DNA of 64,000 bases from Microbacterium sp. APC 3901 (GCF_030407765.1 NZ_JASDCU010000010.1:62001-126000), one strand, 5' to 3'. Shown: positions 32,545-42,148, counted from the first letter of the stretch. Translations and numbers: made by a program. The notes: a model not told the origin generated them from the sequence alone.

Positions 32545-34686
32545 ATGAAGCACAGAGTGACAGGCCGACGCCCTCTGGCGTTGACGGCCGCCACCACGCT
32601 CGCCCTCTCGGGCCTCTTCCTCGGAGCGCCTGCGGCGTTCGCTGAAGACTCCAGCGAAGCACCCAGCCAGGACGCTCCCGTCGAGGTTCTCAACACTCGG
32701 GCGGAACTCGACAAGGTCGGCACCGACATGGTCGCCGTCGGTCAGACCGCGGATGGTGGCAACGTCGTCGTCGTGACTGCCGACAGCGCATCGGCCGACG
32801 CCGAGATCACGCAGATCGCGGCAAACGAGGGCTTCCCTGACGCATCCGTCGTGAAGGTCGACCGTGTGCTCTCGGCTTTCGATGAGGGTGACATCGTCGG
32901 CGGACAGGGCTACCTGTCGGTCAGCCCCGACCTCGACGGCTTCCTCGCCAACGAGCCCGGAAGTGCCGCCTGGTCGTGCTCCGTCGGCTTCGCTGCATTC
33001 ACCCCGACGGGTGACCCTGCGCTCCTGAGTGCCGGACACTGCGCGTTCGGCGACGACGGCGAGCCGCTCACCGACACCACTCTCACCGTTCCCGGCGATG
33101 AGCCGGCAGTCGGCGGAACCCCCTCACTGCCCGCCTCGGTCGAGCTGCTCGGCACGTTCGGCTTCGCCCAGTTCGGCGGCGGCGACGGTGGCCTCGGCTC
33201 GAACGGCGACACCACCGCGACCGACATCTCGGTCATCGACATCGACGAGGCCGCGGGCTGGAACCCGGTTCCCGCGGTCACCGACTGGACCACGGCCGGC
33301 GACTCGCTGAGCTCGCTCGCCGACAGCGTCGTCGAGATCAAGTCCGTCGCGGCTCCGTCGCTCGGCGAGGTCCAGAAGAGCGGTCGCACGACCGGCTTCA
33401 CCACCGGTGCGGTCGACGGCGACGACATCCTCGACGGATGGGCGAGCATCGACGGCCACTGGGTCCAGGGCTTCTCGAGCAACACGCCCGCGGCTCCCGG
33501 TGATTCCGGCGGCGCCGTCATCCAGGGCAATGCGGCCGTCGGCCTCATCAGCGGTGGATCCGAGGCGACCGAGACCGAAGAGCAGTTCACCTGGGCGGCA
33601 TCGCTCGTGACCGCTCTGCCCAAGACCAACGGTTACCAGGTCGCACTCGACCTCGACGCACCGGTCATCACGAGCCCGACCGACGGTGCAGAGGTGCAGC
33701 CGGGAACGGCCATCACCGGAACCGCTGTCGGAGCGGCCAAGGTCACCGTCAGCGGCTTCGGCGCAGACCAGACGGTCGATGTCGTCGACGGCGCCTTCTC
33801 GGTCGTCGGTCCCGTCGAGCTCGGCGAGCAGACCATCTCGGTCCGTGCACGCAGCGGCTTCAGCTCCTCGGAGACCACGTCGATCGACGTGACCGTCGTC
33901 CCGGCTCCGCTCGTCGCACCGGTCATCACCTCGCCGGCTGACGGCTCGACGGTCACCGAGACCGTCACCGCGATCAGCGGCACCGGCCTGCCGGCCACCG
34001 CCATCACGGTGACGGACGCCGACACCGACGACGTGCTCGGCACGACCGAGGTCGCCGCAGACGGTTCGTGGACCGTCGACGGACTCACCCTCGAGTACGG
34101 CTCGCACAGCGTCGTCGTGACGCAGACCCGTGACGACGAGGTCTCGCCCGAGGCCACCGCGTCGTTCTCGGTCGTCCCCGTCTCGCCGGCCGTGACCTCG
34201 GTCGCTAACGGCGCGGAGTTCGCCCACAACGACGGTCCTTCCGGACTCGCCGGTTCGGGCATCGACGGCGCGACCGTCACGGTGACGCTCAACGGAGCCG
34301 AGCCGGCGTCGGCGAACACGGCTGCTCTCGCGGGCGCCTTCGCCGCAGCGAGCGGAACGTTCACGGCCACGGTCGAGGACGGCGCATGGAGCGTCGACTT
34401 CGGTGCGGCTCTCGAGTCGGGCACCTACACGGTCTCGGCCACGCAGGCCATCGACGGCGTCTCGTCGGCTCCGACCGACCTGGCGTTCGCTGTTCTCGCC
34501 GCACCGGTCGCCGGTGGTGGCGGAGCCGCTCCCGGTGACGGTGGCGCAGCCGCCCCCGGTGACGGTGGACTCGCCGTGACCGGTGCCGACATGCTCGTCC
34601 CGCTCTCCGCCGCAGCCATCGCGCTCGCGCTGCTGTCGGGTGGACTGCTGCTGGTCTTCCGTCGTCGCCAGCTCATCGAGAGCTGA
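32545..34686 (+). CDS. Sortase-anchored trypsin-like (S1) surface protein with Ig-like domains
   Basis: A 713-residue exported protein. A Sec signal peptide (about 1-33, ending 'PAAFA') is followed by a pro-region, then a chymotrypsin-fold domain: His165 in 'LLSAGHCAF', Asp227 in 'TATDISVIDID', Ser321 in 'AAPGDSGGAV'. Residues about 370-650 form three Ig-like repeats. A glycine/proline linker leads to 'LAVTG' (676-680), a membrane helix and 'RRRQLIES', the layout for class E sortases, which use LAXTG. The complete triad suggests an active protease on the cell surface. The ATG at 32545 is chosen for the signal peptide; a GTG at 32521 is possible. Confidence 0.85.
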   Translation: MKHRVTGRRPLALTAATTLALSGLFLGAPAAFAEDSSEAPSQDAPVEVLNTRAELDKVGTDMVAVGQTADGGNVVVVTADSASADAEITQIAANEGFPDASVVKVDRVLSAFDEGDIVGGQGYLSVSPDLDGFLANEPGSAAWSCSVGFAAFTPTGDPALLSAGHCAFGDDGEPLTDTTLTVPGDEPAVGGTPSLPASVELLGTFGFAQFGGGDGGLGSNGDTTATDISVIDIDEAAGWNPVPAVTDWTTAGDSLSSLADSVVEIKSVAAPSLGEVQKSGRTTGFTTGAVDGDDILDGWASIDGHWVQGFSSNTPAAPGDSGGAVIQGNAAVGLISGGSEATETEEQFTWAASLVTALPKTNGYQVALDLDAPVITSPTDGAEVQPGTAITGTAVGAAKVTVSGFGADQTVDVVDGAFSVVGPVELGEQTISVRARSGFSSSETTSIDVTVVPAPLVAPVITSPADGSTVTETVTAISGTGLPATAITVTDADTDDVLGTTEVAADGSWTVDGLTLEYGSHSVVVTQTRDDEVSPEATASFSVVPVSPAVTSVANGAEFAHNDGPSGLAGSGIDGATVTVTLNGAEPASANTAALAGAFAAASGTFTATVEDGAWSVDFGAALESGTYTVSATQAIDGVSSAPTDLAFAVLAAPVAGGGGAAPGDGGAAAPGDGGLAVTGADMLVPLSAAAIALALLSGGLLLVFRRRQLIES

Positions 34687-34741
34687 ACGCGCTGATCACC
34701 TGTTGAGGGTGTGACCGGCTCCGGCCGTGAACCCCTCGCCG

Positions 34742-34775
34742 AGAAGCCCGGTATCGATCGATACCGGGCTTCTTC
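34742..34775 (+). terminator. Intrinsic terminator of the surface protease gene
   Basis: AGAAGCCCGGTATCG pairs with CGATACCGGGCTTCT almost without a loop, followed by a few T residues. It lies 55 bases after the stop. Confidence 0.8.
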
Positions 34776-34825
34776 GCGTCTGCCATGTGTCCGCGACGGC
34801 GCGCGGGCGAGACGATGCTGCCACA

Positions 34826-34870
34826 CAGCAGAAGGCCCGACATCGGAATCCGATGCCGGGCCTTCTGCTG
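34826..34870 (-). terminator. Intrinsic terminator of the GH51 gene
   Basis: CAGCAGAAGGCCCGACATCGG pairs with its near-perfect complement CCGATGCCGGGCCTTCTGCTG. It starts 12 bases past the GH51 stop read on the minus strand. Confidence 0.8.
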
Positions 34871-34882
34871 TCGAGGAGGACC

Positions 34883-36406
34883 TCAGGCGAGTTCGATCAC
34901 CGACCACGAGAGCGGCGGCAGTGTCGCGCGCACCGCGCCGTCGACGACCTCGGCCGCAGTGAGCGGCACCATGTGCACGGCATCCTGCGTGGTCTCGAGG
35001 TTCGCGGTGTGGCGGTCGCCGCCCTCGGGAATCGTGAGCGTCTCGGCGTTGACGACGCGCAGCCCCGTGAGGCCGCGCAGCTCGACCGTCAGGTCGCTCT
35101 CCTCGTCGAGCGAGCGGTTGGCGACGAACACCACGACGCGTCCGGTCTCCTCGTCCCACGTCGCCGCCGCATCGACCGAGTCGACGCCGCCGTAGCGCTT
35201 GGTCTCGATCTGCGGAGCCGACACCGCGAGGCGCAGGATGCGACCCTTCGCGAGGCGAGCCATGCGCTCGAAGGGCCAGAAGCTCGTCTGCCGCCATGCC
35301 GGACCGTTCTCCTCCGAGCGGATCGGCGCGATCACGTTGACGAGCTGCGCCTGGTTGGCGATCTTCACCCGGTCGCCGTGGCGCAGCAGGCTGTTGAGCA
35401 GTGTGCCCACGACGACGGCATCCGTCACGTTGTAGGTGTCTTCGATCACCCGCGGATGCTTCTTCCACCCGGCTTTGGCGATCTCGACCGATTCGACGTC
35501 GTTGAACTTCACCTGGTCCCACACGTTCCACTCGTCGAACGAGATGTCGACCTGCTTCGTGTGCTTGCCCGCGGCCTTCACCGCGTCGATCGTCGCGATG
35601 ACGCCGTCGATGAACGCGTCCATGTCGACGGACTCGGCGAGGAACGACTCGGCATCGCCGTCGTGCTCCTGGTAGTAGGCGTGCATCGAGATGAAGTCGA
35701 CCTCGTCGTACGCGTGCGTGAGCACTGTGTGCTCCCAGGTGCCGAAGGTCGGCATCGACCGGCCGGAGGACCCGACAGCGACGAGCTCGATGGTCGGGTC
35801 GACGAGCTTCATGGCCTTGGCCGATTCCTGCGCCAGGCGACCGTACTCGGTCGCGGTCTTGCCGCCGATCTGCCACGGGCCGTCGAGCTCGTTGCCCAGG
35901 CACCACAGCTTGATGTCGAACGGCTGCTCCGCGCCGTTCTTGCGGCGCAGGTCGGACCAGTACGTGCCGCTCGGGTGGTTCGCGTACTCGACGAGCGACC
36001 GGGCCTCTTCGACGCCGCGGGTGCCGAGGTTGATCGCCTCCATGACCTCGACGTCGGCCTCCTTCGCCCAGTCCATGAACTCGTGCAGACCGAACGCGTT
36101 GCTCTCGATGGTGTGCCACGCGCCGTCGATGCGCACCGGGCGGTCCTCGACCGGGCCCACGCCGTCTTCCCAGCGATAGCCCGAGACGAAGTTGCCTCCG
36201 GGGTAGCGGACGACGGTCGGACCCATCTCCTTCACCAGGGCGAGGACGTCCTGGCGGAAGCCGCGCTCGTCGGCCTGGGGGTGCCCCGGCTCATAGATGC
36301 CGGTGTACACGCAGCGCCCCATGTGCTCGACGAACGATCCGAAGAGCCTCCGGGGGACGTCGGCGATGGTGAAGTCGCGGTCGATGGTGATGCGGGCCTG
36401 AGACAT
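34883..36406 (-). CDS. Alpha-L-arabinofuranosidase, GH51
   Basis: A 507-residue glycoside hydrolase that releases alpha-linked L-arabinofuranose from arabino-oligosaccharides. 'LWCLGNELDGPWQ' holds the acid/base Glu173 and 'ISFDEWNVWD' the nucleophile Glu292. The C-terminal beta-domain is complete. No signal peptide, so it works inside the cell on substrate brought in by the CUT1 importer upstream. AGGAGAG lies just before the ATG at 36406; a much longer open frame continues upstream but only shadows the permease gene. Confidence 0.95.
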   Translation of the reverse strand: MSQARITIDRDFTIADVPRRLFGSFVEHMGRCVYTGIYEPGHPQADERGFRQDVLALVKEMGPTVVRYPGGNFVSGYRWEDGVGPVEDRPVRIDGAWHTIESNAFGLHEFMDWAKEADVEVMEAINLGTRGVEEARSLVEYANHPSGTYWSDLRRKNGAEQPFDIKLWCLGNELDGPWQIGGKTATEYGRLAQESAKAMKLVDPTIELVAVGSSGRSMPTFGTWEHTVLTHAYDEVDFISMHAYYQEHDGDAESFLAESVDMDAFIDGVIATIDAVKAAGKHTKQVDISFDEWNVWDQVKFNDVESVEIAKAGWKKHPRVIEDTYNVTDAVVVGTLLNSLLRHGDRVKIANQAQLVNVIAPIRSEENGPAWRQTSFWPFERMARLAKGRILRLAVSAPQIETKRYGGVDSVDAAATWDEETGRVVVFVANRSLDEESDLTVELRGLTGLRVVNAETLTIPEGGDRHTANLETTQDAVHMVPLTAAEVVDGAVRATLPPLSWSVIELA

Positions 36407-36444
36407 TGCTCTCCTAGGTTCTGGCTCTCGAGCCGGGTGGGGGA

Positions 36445-37350
36445 CTACTGACCGCCGAAGCCGCTGGTCGCGACGCCCTTGACGATCTGCTTCTGGAAGA
36501 TGATGAACACGATGATCAGCGGCAGTGCCGCGAGCACGGCCTGCGCCATGACCTGCGCGTACTGCACGCCGTAGGCGCTGATCACGGTCTGGAGTCCGAC
36601 CGGCAGCGTCATCAGCGTGGTGTCGTTGATGACGAGGAACGGCCAGAGGAAGTTGTTCCATGCTCCGATGAACACGAAGATCGCCACGGATGCCAGGATC
36701 GGCCGCGACAGCGGCAGCACGATCGACCAGAAGATGCGCAGGCGGCCGGCGCCGTCGACGCGGGCCGCGTCTTCGAGCTCGATCGGGATGGCGTCGAAGA
36801 AGCGCTTGAGGATGAACACCATCGCGGGGGCCACGACCTGCGGCAGAATCAGACCCCAGTAGGTGTCGATCATGTTGAACGCGAGCATCTCGTAGAACAG
36901 CGGGATGATCAGCACCTGCGGCGGCACGACGATCGAGGCGATGATGACGACGAACAGCCACTTGCGCCCGGTGAAGTCGAGGCGGGAGAACGCATAGGCG
37001 GCCAGGGCGGAGATCGTCAGTGTGATCAGCGTCACGGCGACCGAGGTCCACAGGCTGTTGAACGCCCACGTGTAGACATTGCCCTGCGACAGGATCGCCG
37101 CGAAGGCTTCGATCGTCGGCCCCGAGGCGCCGATCCACGACGGGTCGCCGCTGGCGGCATCCGTCTCGGTCTTGAAGGCCGTGGCGACCGCCCAGAGGAA
37201 CGGCAGCAGCCAGCCGATCGCGAGGATGATCAGGACGACGAGGGCGCTGATGCGCAGCGCGCCGAACGGCTTCTGGCCGGGCAGGTGCGAGCGGCGGGCG
37301 CGCGGCGGCCTGGTCGTGGTGATGGTCTCGGTGAGTGTGGCGGTGGACAT
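36445..37350 (-). CDS. CUT1 sugar ABC permease, MalG-like
   Basis: A 301-residue membrane protein with six predicted helices and the ATPase-docking loop 'ELEDAARVDGAGRLRIFWSIVLPLSRP'. With its partner at 37350 it forms the channel for an arabino-oligosaccharide importer. The start overlaps the partner's stop by one base. GH51 follows 38 bases downstream. As for most actinobacterial CUT1 systems, no ATPase gene is nearby. Confidence 0.9.
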   Translation of the reverse strand: MSTATLTETITTTRPPRARRSHLPGQKPFGALRISALVVLIILAIGWLLPFLWAVATAFKTETDAASGDPSWIGASGPTIEAFAAILSQGNVYTWAFNSLWTSVAVTLITLTISALAAYAFSRLDFTGRKWLFVVIIASIVVPPQVLIIPLFYEMLAFNMIDTYWGLILPQVVAPAMVFILKRFFDAIPIELEDAARVDGAGRLRIFWSIVLPLSRPILASVAIFVFIGAWNNFLWPFLVINDTTLMTLPVGLQTVISAYGVQYAQVMAQAVLAALPLIIVFIIFQKQIVKGVATSGFGGQ

Positions 37351-38300
37351 CACAGCTGCGACTCCTTCCGGCGGCGCATGATCAGAGCCTGCGCGACGCC
37401 GATGATGACGATGAGAGCGAAGAACACGTATGAGATCGCGGCGGAGTAGCCGAATCGGTAGCTGACGAAACCGGCCTCGTAGATGTACTGGACGATCGAG
37501 CGGGTGGTGTCGCTCGCGACGCCGCCGAGCATCTGGTACGCCTGATCGAACAGCTTGAGGGATGCCAGGATCTGGAGGATCAGGATCAGCACCGTCGCGG
37601 GGCCGAGCTGGGGGAGCGTGATCGACCAGAACTGGCGCCAGGGGCCTGCGCCGTCGAGCGATGCCGCCTCGTACTGCTGCGGCGGTATGTTCTGCATCGC
37701 GGCGAGATAGAGAAGGAAGTTGAACCCGACCGTCCACCAGACGGTGGCGATGACGATCGACAGCATGTTGGTGTCGGGATTCTGCAGCCATGCGAGCGGC
37801 TCGAGGCCGAAGAACTCCAGGATGTTGTTGGCCGCGCCGATCTGCGGATTGAAGATCCACACCCAGATCTGCGAGATCACGGTCGAGGCGAGCAGATACG
37901 GCATGAAGAACGACAGCCGCCACAGCCACTGGCCGGGGAGACCCCGGTCGACGAGCGCCGCCATGAGCAGCGCGATCACGACGAGCGGAACCGTCGACAG
38001 CAGCGTGAACCACACCGTGTTGCCCATCGACTGCCACATCTTGGGGTCGGTGAGCGCCTCGGCGTAGTTCGCGAACCCGATGAACGAGCCGCCCGCCCCG
38101 GTGAGCGACTGGTCGGTGAAGCTGAGGATGATGCCGTGCACGATCGGCCAGGCGAGGAAGAGCACGAACGCGATGAGGAAGGGAGCGAGGAACGCCCAGC
38201 TGATGAGCTGCTCGCGGTTGCGCGAGCCGGCACGGCGTGCGGGAACGGCCGACTTCGAGCCGGTGACGATCGTGCGCGTGGAATCGGTGGCGGTCGTCAT
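37350..38300 (-). CDS. CUT1 sugar ABC permease, MalF-like
   Basis: A 316-residue membrane protein with six core helices and 'YEAASLDGAGPWRQFWSITLPQLGP' as the ATPase-docking loop. It overlaps the binding-protein gene by four bases (ATGA) and the second permease by one, so the three are translated together. Confidence 0.9.
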   Translation of the reverse strand: MTTATDSTRTIVTGSKSAVPARRAGSRNREQLISWAFLAPFLIAFVLFLAWPIVHGIILSFTDQSLTGAGGSFIGFANYAEALTDPKMWQSMGNTVWFTLLSTVPLVVIALLMAALVDRGLPGQWLWRLSFFMPYLLASTVISQIWVWIFNPQIGAANNILEFFGLEPLAWLQNPDTNMLSIVIATVWWTVGFNFLLYLAAMQNIPPQQYEAASLDGAGPWRQFWSITLPQLGPATVLILILQILASLKLFDQAYQMLGGVASDTTRSIVQYIYEAGFVSYRFGYSAAISYVFFALIVIIGVAQALIMRRRKESQL

Positions 38301-39634
38301 GATGCGAACGTCCCCTCGGGGTCGGCCGGGTTGGGCTGCCGGAGGAGCGTGTTCACGCGAGCCTCGAACCGGTCGATGGCTGCGGCAGGGTCATCGCCCG
38401 AGAGCAGGACTCCCTGCACCGCGGCCCCGAACTCGCCCTGGAAGTTCGATCCGCTGCCGGTGAACCAGGCGGTCGGGTCGTAGACGACGTGCTGCGCGGC
38501 CTCGGCGTAGTGGGCCTGGGGAATGAGGTCGGCGTACTCGGGAGACTCTGTCACCGGGAGGAAGGCGGGGATGTGTCCGGCCTCGGCCCAGCCGAACGAT
38601 CCCTGGAGCATGTCGGCGACGAACCGATAGGTCAGGTCGCGCTTCTCCGGGTCTGCGTCGGTCTGATGCGGCAGCACGAACGAGTGCGAGTCGGCGTAGA
38701 CCGCCGGCGTGCCGAACAGGGTGGGGATCATGGTGGCGTCCAGGGGCAGCTCGGCCGCCTGCATGGTGCGCAGCTCCCAGACGCCGGTGAACAGCATCCC
38801 GCTCTTGCCGGTGGCGAACTCGGCCACCGCGCTGCCGTAGTCGGCCTGGGCGAGGGCGATCTCACCGTCGAGCAGGGTGCGCATGAGGGTGAGCGATTCG
38901 ACCGCGGCATCCTTGTCGATCACGGCCTTGCCTCCGGCCGGCAGCTCCATCGCCGTGCCGTGCTGCGAGTAGAACGTGTAGAAGAGGCGCCACATCTGGG
39001 CGCCGTCGCCGAGGTAGCCGTATGACAGCGCATGGCCCTCGGCCTGGCCGCCGATCGCCCGGAGCTGGTCGAGGAACTCGTCAGGAGACGACGTCTCCTG
39101 CAGCCGTCCGTCGCTGTCGAGCACGCCGGCGGCGTCGCAGATGTCCGTGTTGAACATCGCGACGAACGGGTGGGCGTCGAGCGCGATGCTGTACATGTTC
39201 TCGCCGACGAAGCCCTTCTCCCAGATCGGCTTCGGGAACGTCGAGGCGTCGACGCCGAGGTCTGCGAGCCGATCGAGATCCCAGGTGTCGAGCAGACCAC
39301 CGGGTGCCCACCCGACCGTGCGCGTCGCGTGCATGATCGCGACGTCCGGAGCCCGACCGCCCGCACCCGCCATGGCGAGCTTCGTGTAGTACGGGGTGCC
39401 CCAGGCGAGCACGGTGGGGCGGATGCGGTACTCGCTCTGCGCCGCGTTCGCGGTGTCGAGCAGCTGCGACATCGTCACGCCGTCGCCGCCGGAGAGCAGA
39501 TGCCAGAACTGCAGGGTGGTGGCGTTCGAGCCGGGGACGGTGCCAGGGGCGCAGCCGGCGAGCAGCGCCGCGGCGGCCGTGACGGAGGCGGCAGTCAGGA
39601 ACTGCCGCCGAGACAGATCGAGCGGGGGCGTCAT
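38297..39634 (-). CDS. Sugar-binding lipoprotein of the GH51-linked importer
   Basis: A 445-residue extracellular solute-binding protein family 1 member. The signal has a twin-arginine motif ('LSRRQFLTAA') followed by a lipobox ('ALLAGC'), so it is probably exported folded by Tat and then lipidated. It would bind arabinan fragments. First gene of the operon SBP-permease-permease-GH51; AAGGAG precedes its ATG and a LacI operator lies 41 bases upstream. Confidence 0.9.
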   Translation of the reverse strand: MTPPLDLSRRQFLTAASVTAAAALLAGCAPGTVPGSNATTLQFWHLLSGGDGVTMSQLLDTANAAQSEYRIRPTVLAWGTPYYTKLAMAGAGGRAPDVAIMHATRTVGWAPGGLLDTWDLDRLADLGVDASTFPKPIWEKGFVGENMYSIALDAHPFVAMFNTDICDAAGVLDSDGRLQETSSPDEFLDQLRAIGGQAEGHALSYGYLGDGAQMWRLFYTFYSQHGTAMELPAGGKAVIDKDAAVESLTLMRTLLDGEIALAQADYGSAVAEFATGKSGMLFTGVWELRTMQAAELPLDATMIPTLFGTPAVYADSHSFVLPHQTDADPEKRDLTYRFVADMLQGSFGWAEAGHIPAFLPVTESPEYADLIPQAHYAEAAQHVVYDPTAWFTGSGSNFQGEFGAAVQGVLLSGDDPAAAIDRFEARVNTLLRQPNPADPEGTFAS

Positions 39635-39674
39635 CGTCACTCCTTCGTGACAGCGGGCGGGGTCGGGGTACATC

Positions 39675-39690
39675 ATTACATCGATGTAAT
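39675..39690. promoter_or_regulatory. LacI operator of the GH51 importer operon
   Basis: ATTACATCGATGTAAT is a perfect 16-base palindrome between the binding-protein gene and the end of the LacI gene at 39726. That LacI is the likely ligand-controlled repressor. Confidence 0.75.
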
Positions 39691-39725
39691 CGGCGGCGCA
39701 AGAGAGCGTTGCCGGAGCCCGCGGC

Positions 39726-40772
39726 TCAGGGGCGGTGGCCGCGCGGGCGGCCCTGCGTGCTGTCGCGTTCGAGCAGATGGTGCGAGAGGGTGAGCGCCCG
39801 CGGCGGGGTGGAGCGGTCATCCATGCGCGACTCGAGCAGGCTGAGGGCCGCATCGGCGAAGGCGCGACGATCGAAGGCGATGGTCGTGAGCGAGGGCGAC
39901 GTGTAGCGCGAGAACTCCACGTCGTCGAAGCCCGTGACGATCACGTCATCGGGCACGCGGATGCCGTGGTCGTGCAGTGCGTGCAGTGCGCCGAGCGCCA
40001 GTGAATCGGTGAACGCGACGATCGCATCGAAGGCCACGCCGCGGCGCAGCAGTGTCTGCACACCCTGGGCCCCGCCGGTCATCGACCAGGGCATCGGGTT
40101 GATCTCGAGCGCCGTATCGCGGGGTATGCCAGCCTCCCGAAGCGCATCGTGCACGCCATCGAGGCGCAGTCGGCCCGTCGCGGTCGCGACCGAGTCGTCG
40201 GCGTCGGCGCCGATCACGGCGATGCGGGTCGCCCCGCGCGAGAGCACATGACGGGTGACATCCGCCGCAGCCCGACGACTGTCGATGCGCACGTGGTCGG
40301 CCCGATTCTGCTCGACCTCGCCGAGCACGACGAGCGGCGGAAGGCGGTCGGCGTACTTCAGCACACTGTCTTCGAGGCGGATCGGGTTGAGGATGAGCCC
40401 GTCGACGAGATGCGCCCTGGCGCGGGAGACGAGTTCCTTCTCGCGCTCCGGGTCTGTCGCCGTCTCCTCGATCTGCACGGCCAGGCCACGTTCGTGTGCG
40501 GCGTCGACGATGCGGTGCATGAGCTCGGCCGAGAACGCGGTCGCGAGGTCGGGCAGGGCCACGGCGATGATGCCCGAACGCCCCTTGCGCAGCCCTCGGG
40601 CGTTGAGGTTCGGCACGAAGTCGAGCTGCGTCATCGCCGCCTCGACCCGGAGTCTGGTCTCCTCGCGCACCGCGATCGTGCCCGTGACGACGTTCGAGAC
40701 GGTCTTCGGCGAGACGCCCGCGAGCGCGGCGACGTCCTTCATCGTCGCGCGCGGCGGTGGCATCGCTGTCAT
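39726..40772 (-). CDS. LacI-family regulator of the GH51 operon
   Basis: A 348-residue LacI/GalR protein. The helix-turn-helix is 'MKDVAALAGVSPKTVSNVVTG', with Pro-Lys at the two key recognition positions, and the sugar-binding domain follows. It is transcribed toward the GH51 importer operon, and the palindrome ATTACATCGATGTAAT lies between them. TAGGCT six bases before the ATG and no Shine-Dalgarno suggest a leaderless transcript; an ATG at 40763 is the alternative. Confidence 0.85.
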   Translation of the reverse strand: MTAMPPPRATMKDVAALAGVSPKTVSNVVTGTIAVREETRLRVEAAMTQLDFVPNLNARGLRKGRSGIIAVALPDLATAFSAELMHRIVDAAHERGLAVQIEETATDPEREKELVSRARAHLVDGLILNPIRLEDSVLKYADRLPPLVVLGEVEQNRADHVRIDSRRAAADVTRHVLSRGATRIAVIGADADDSVATATGRLRLDGVHDALREAGIPRDTALEINPMPWSMTGGAQGVQTLLRRGVAFDAIVAFTDSLALGALHALHDHGIRVPDDVIVTGFDDVEFSRYTSPSLTTIAFDRRAFADAALSLLESRMDDRSTPPRALTLSHHLLERDSTQGRPRGHRP

Positions 40773-40778
40773 CCGGTC

Positions 40779-40844
40779 AGCCTATCCATCGCTTCGCCCG
40801 CGAGCCCACCGCATCGTCCTGTGTCCGCACCCGCTGACTACTAT
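40779..40844. promoter_or_regulatory. Divergent leaderless -10 elements
   Basis: Minus strand: TAGGCT (40779-40784), six bases from the LacI ATG at 40772. Plus strand: TACTAT (40839-40844), six bases from the alditol oxidase ATG at 40851. Neither start has a ribosome-binding site. Confidence 0.5.
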
Positions 40845-40850
40845 GGCCCG

Positions 40851-42110
40851 ATGACCATCGAACGCAACTGGGCCGGCAACCTCACCTACCGTGCATCCGC
40901 CGTCGAGCACCCCGGCTCGATCGACGAGCTGAGGCACCTGCTCGCCCGGGGCGGAGCTGTGCGCATCCTCGGTTCGAGGCACTGCTTCAACGACATCGCC
41001 GACACGGACGGCGTGCTCATCGCCCTCGATCGGCTGCCCGTCGTGTTCGAGGTGAACGATGCGCGTGACGCGGTGCGCGTCTCGGGCGGGCTGCGCTACG
41101 GAGATCTCGCTCCGCGGCTCGACGCCGAGGGGCTCGCGCTCGCGAACCTCGCCTCGCTGCCCCACATCTCGATCGCCGGCGCGGTCGCCACCGGCACGCA
41201 CGGGTCGGGCGACGCGATCGGTTCGCTCGCCTCGGCGGTGCGTGCGCTGACGATCATCACCCCGAGCGGCGAGACACGCACGCTCGCCCGCGGTGACGAC
41301 GACTTCGACGGCGCAGTCGTCAGCCTGGGCGCGCTGGGTGCGGTGGTCGACCTCACGCTCGACGTCGAGCCGTCGTACGAGGTCGCCCAGCACGTGTTCG
41401 AGCAGCCGTCGTGGGATGCGATCCTCGCCGACTTCGACGAGGTGACGAGCATCGGCACGAGCGTCAGCATCTTCTCGCGCTGGGAGCACACCGACTTCGC
41501 CGATCAGATCTGGGTCAAGCAGCGCCAGCCGGAGGCGCGGGAGAACACCCGTGCCGACCTCTTCGCCCGACTCGGCGCAGAGCCGGCGACCGCCAAGCGG
41601 CATCCGATCATCGGGGTCGACCCCGTCGCGTGCACCGAACAGCTCGGCGAGCCCGGGCCGTGGTTCGAGCGCCTCGCGCACTTCAAGCTCGAGTTCACGC
41701 CGTCGGCCGGCGCCGAGATCCAGAGCGAGTACCTCGTGCCCCGGGCCGATGCGGTCGCCGCCATCCAGGCGGTTCGCACGCTCGCCGGTCAGATCGCGCC
41801 GCTGCTGCTCGTGAACGAGATCCGCACCGTCGCCCCCGACTACCTCTGGCTGAGCTCGTCACAGGGCACGGATGCCGTCGGCATCCACTTCACCTGGAAG
41901 CCCGACGAGGCTGCTGTGCGCGCGTTCCTGCCGACCCTCGAGGCGGCACTGCCCGAGACGGCCCGTCCGCACTGGGGCAAGGTGTTCACTCTCGATGCCG
42001 CAGAGGTGCGATCGCGCTACTCGCGATGGGGCGACTTCGCCGAGCTCGCGCGACGGTTCGACCCCGAACGCCGACTCGTGAACCCGTACCTCGAGCGGCT
42101 GGGCCTGTAG
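40851..42110 (+). CDS. FAD-dependent alditol oxidase
   Basis: A 419-residue flavoprotein like Streptomyces AldO, which oxidises xylitol, sorbitol and similar polyols to aldoses with oxygen, giving hydrogen peroxide. 'GSRHCFNDIADT' holds the histidine (H44) that carries covalent FAD, and 'AVATGTHGSG' contacts the flavin. The C-terminal ALO domain is complete. TACTAT lies six bases before the ATG. In this locus it may feed arabitol or xylitol into pentose metabolism (inference). Confidence 0.85.
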   Translation: MTIERNWAGNLTYRASAVEHPGSIDELRHLLARGGAVRILGSRHCFNDIADTDGVLIALDRLPVVFEVNDARDAVRVSGGLRYGDLAPRLDAEGLALANLASLPHISIAGAVATGTHGSGDAIGSLASAVRALTIITPSGETRTLARGDDDFDGAVVSLGALGAVVDLTLDVEPSYEVAQHVFEQPSWDAILADFDEVTSIGTSVSIFSRWEHTDFADQIWVKQRQPEARENTRADLFARLGAEPATAKRHPIIGVDPVACTEQLGEPGPWFERLAHFKLEFTPSAGAEIQSEYLVPRADAVAAIQAVRTLAGQIAPLLLVNEIRTVAPDYLWLSSSQGTDAVGIHFTWKPDEAAVRAFLPTLEAALPETARPHWGKVFTLDAAEVRSRYSRWGDFAELARRFDPERRLVNPYLERLGL

Positions 42111-42134
42111 CAGGATCCATTGCACCACCCCGGT

Positions 42135-42148
42135 TGTTCTCGGTAACA
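42135..42148. promoter_or_regulatory. LacI operator before the furanose-importer regulator
   Basis: TGTTCTCGGTAACA is a near palindrome, 30 bases before the LacI ATG. It matches TGTTCCCGGTAACA at 44808, upstream of the importer's binding-protein gene, so the LacI at 42179 probably controls both itself and the importer. Confidence 0.65.

Noticed and set aside
34883..37138. A 751-codon open frame that would extend GH51 upstream by about 240 residues
   Set aside because: The extension is arginine-rich and antisense-like in composition, overlaps the permease in another frame, and GH51 has a good start with AGGAGAG at 36406.
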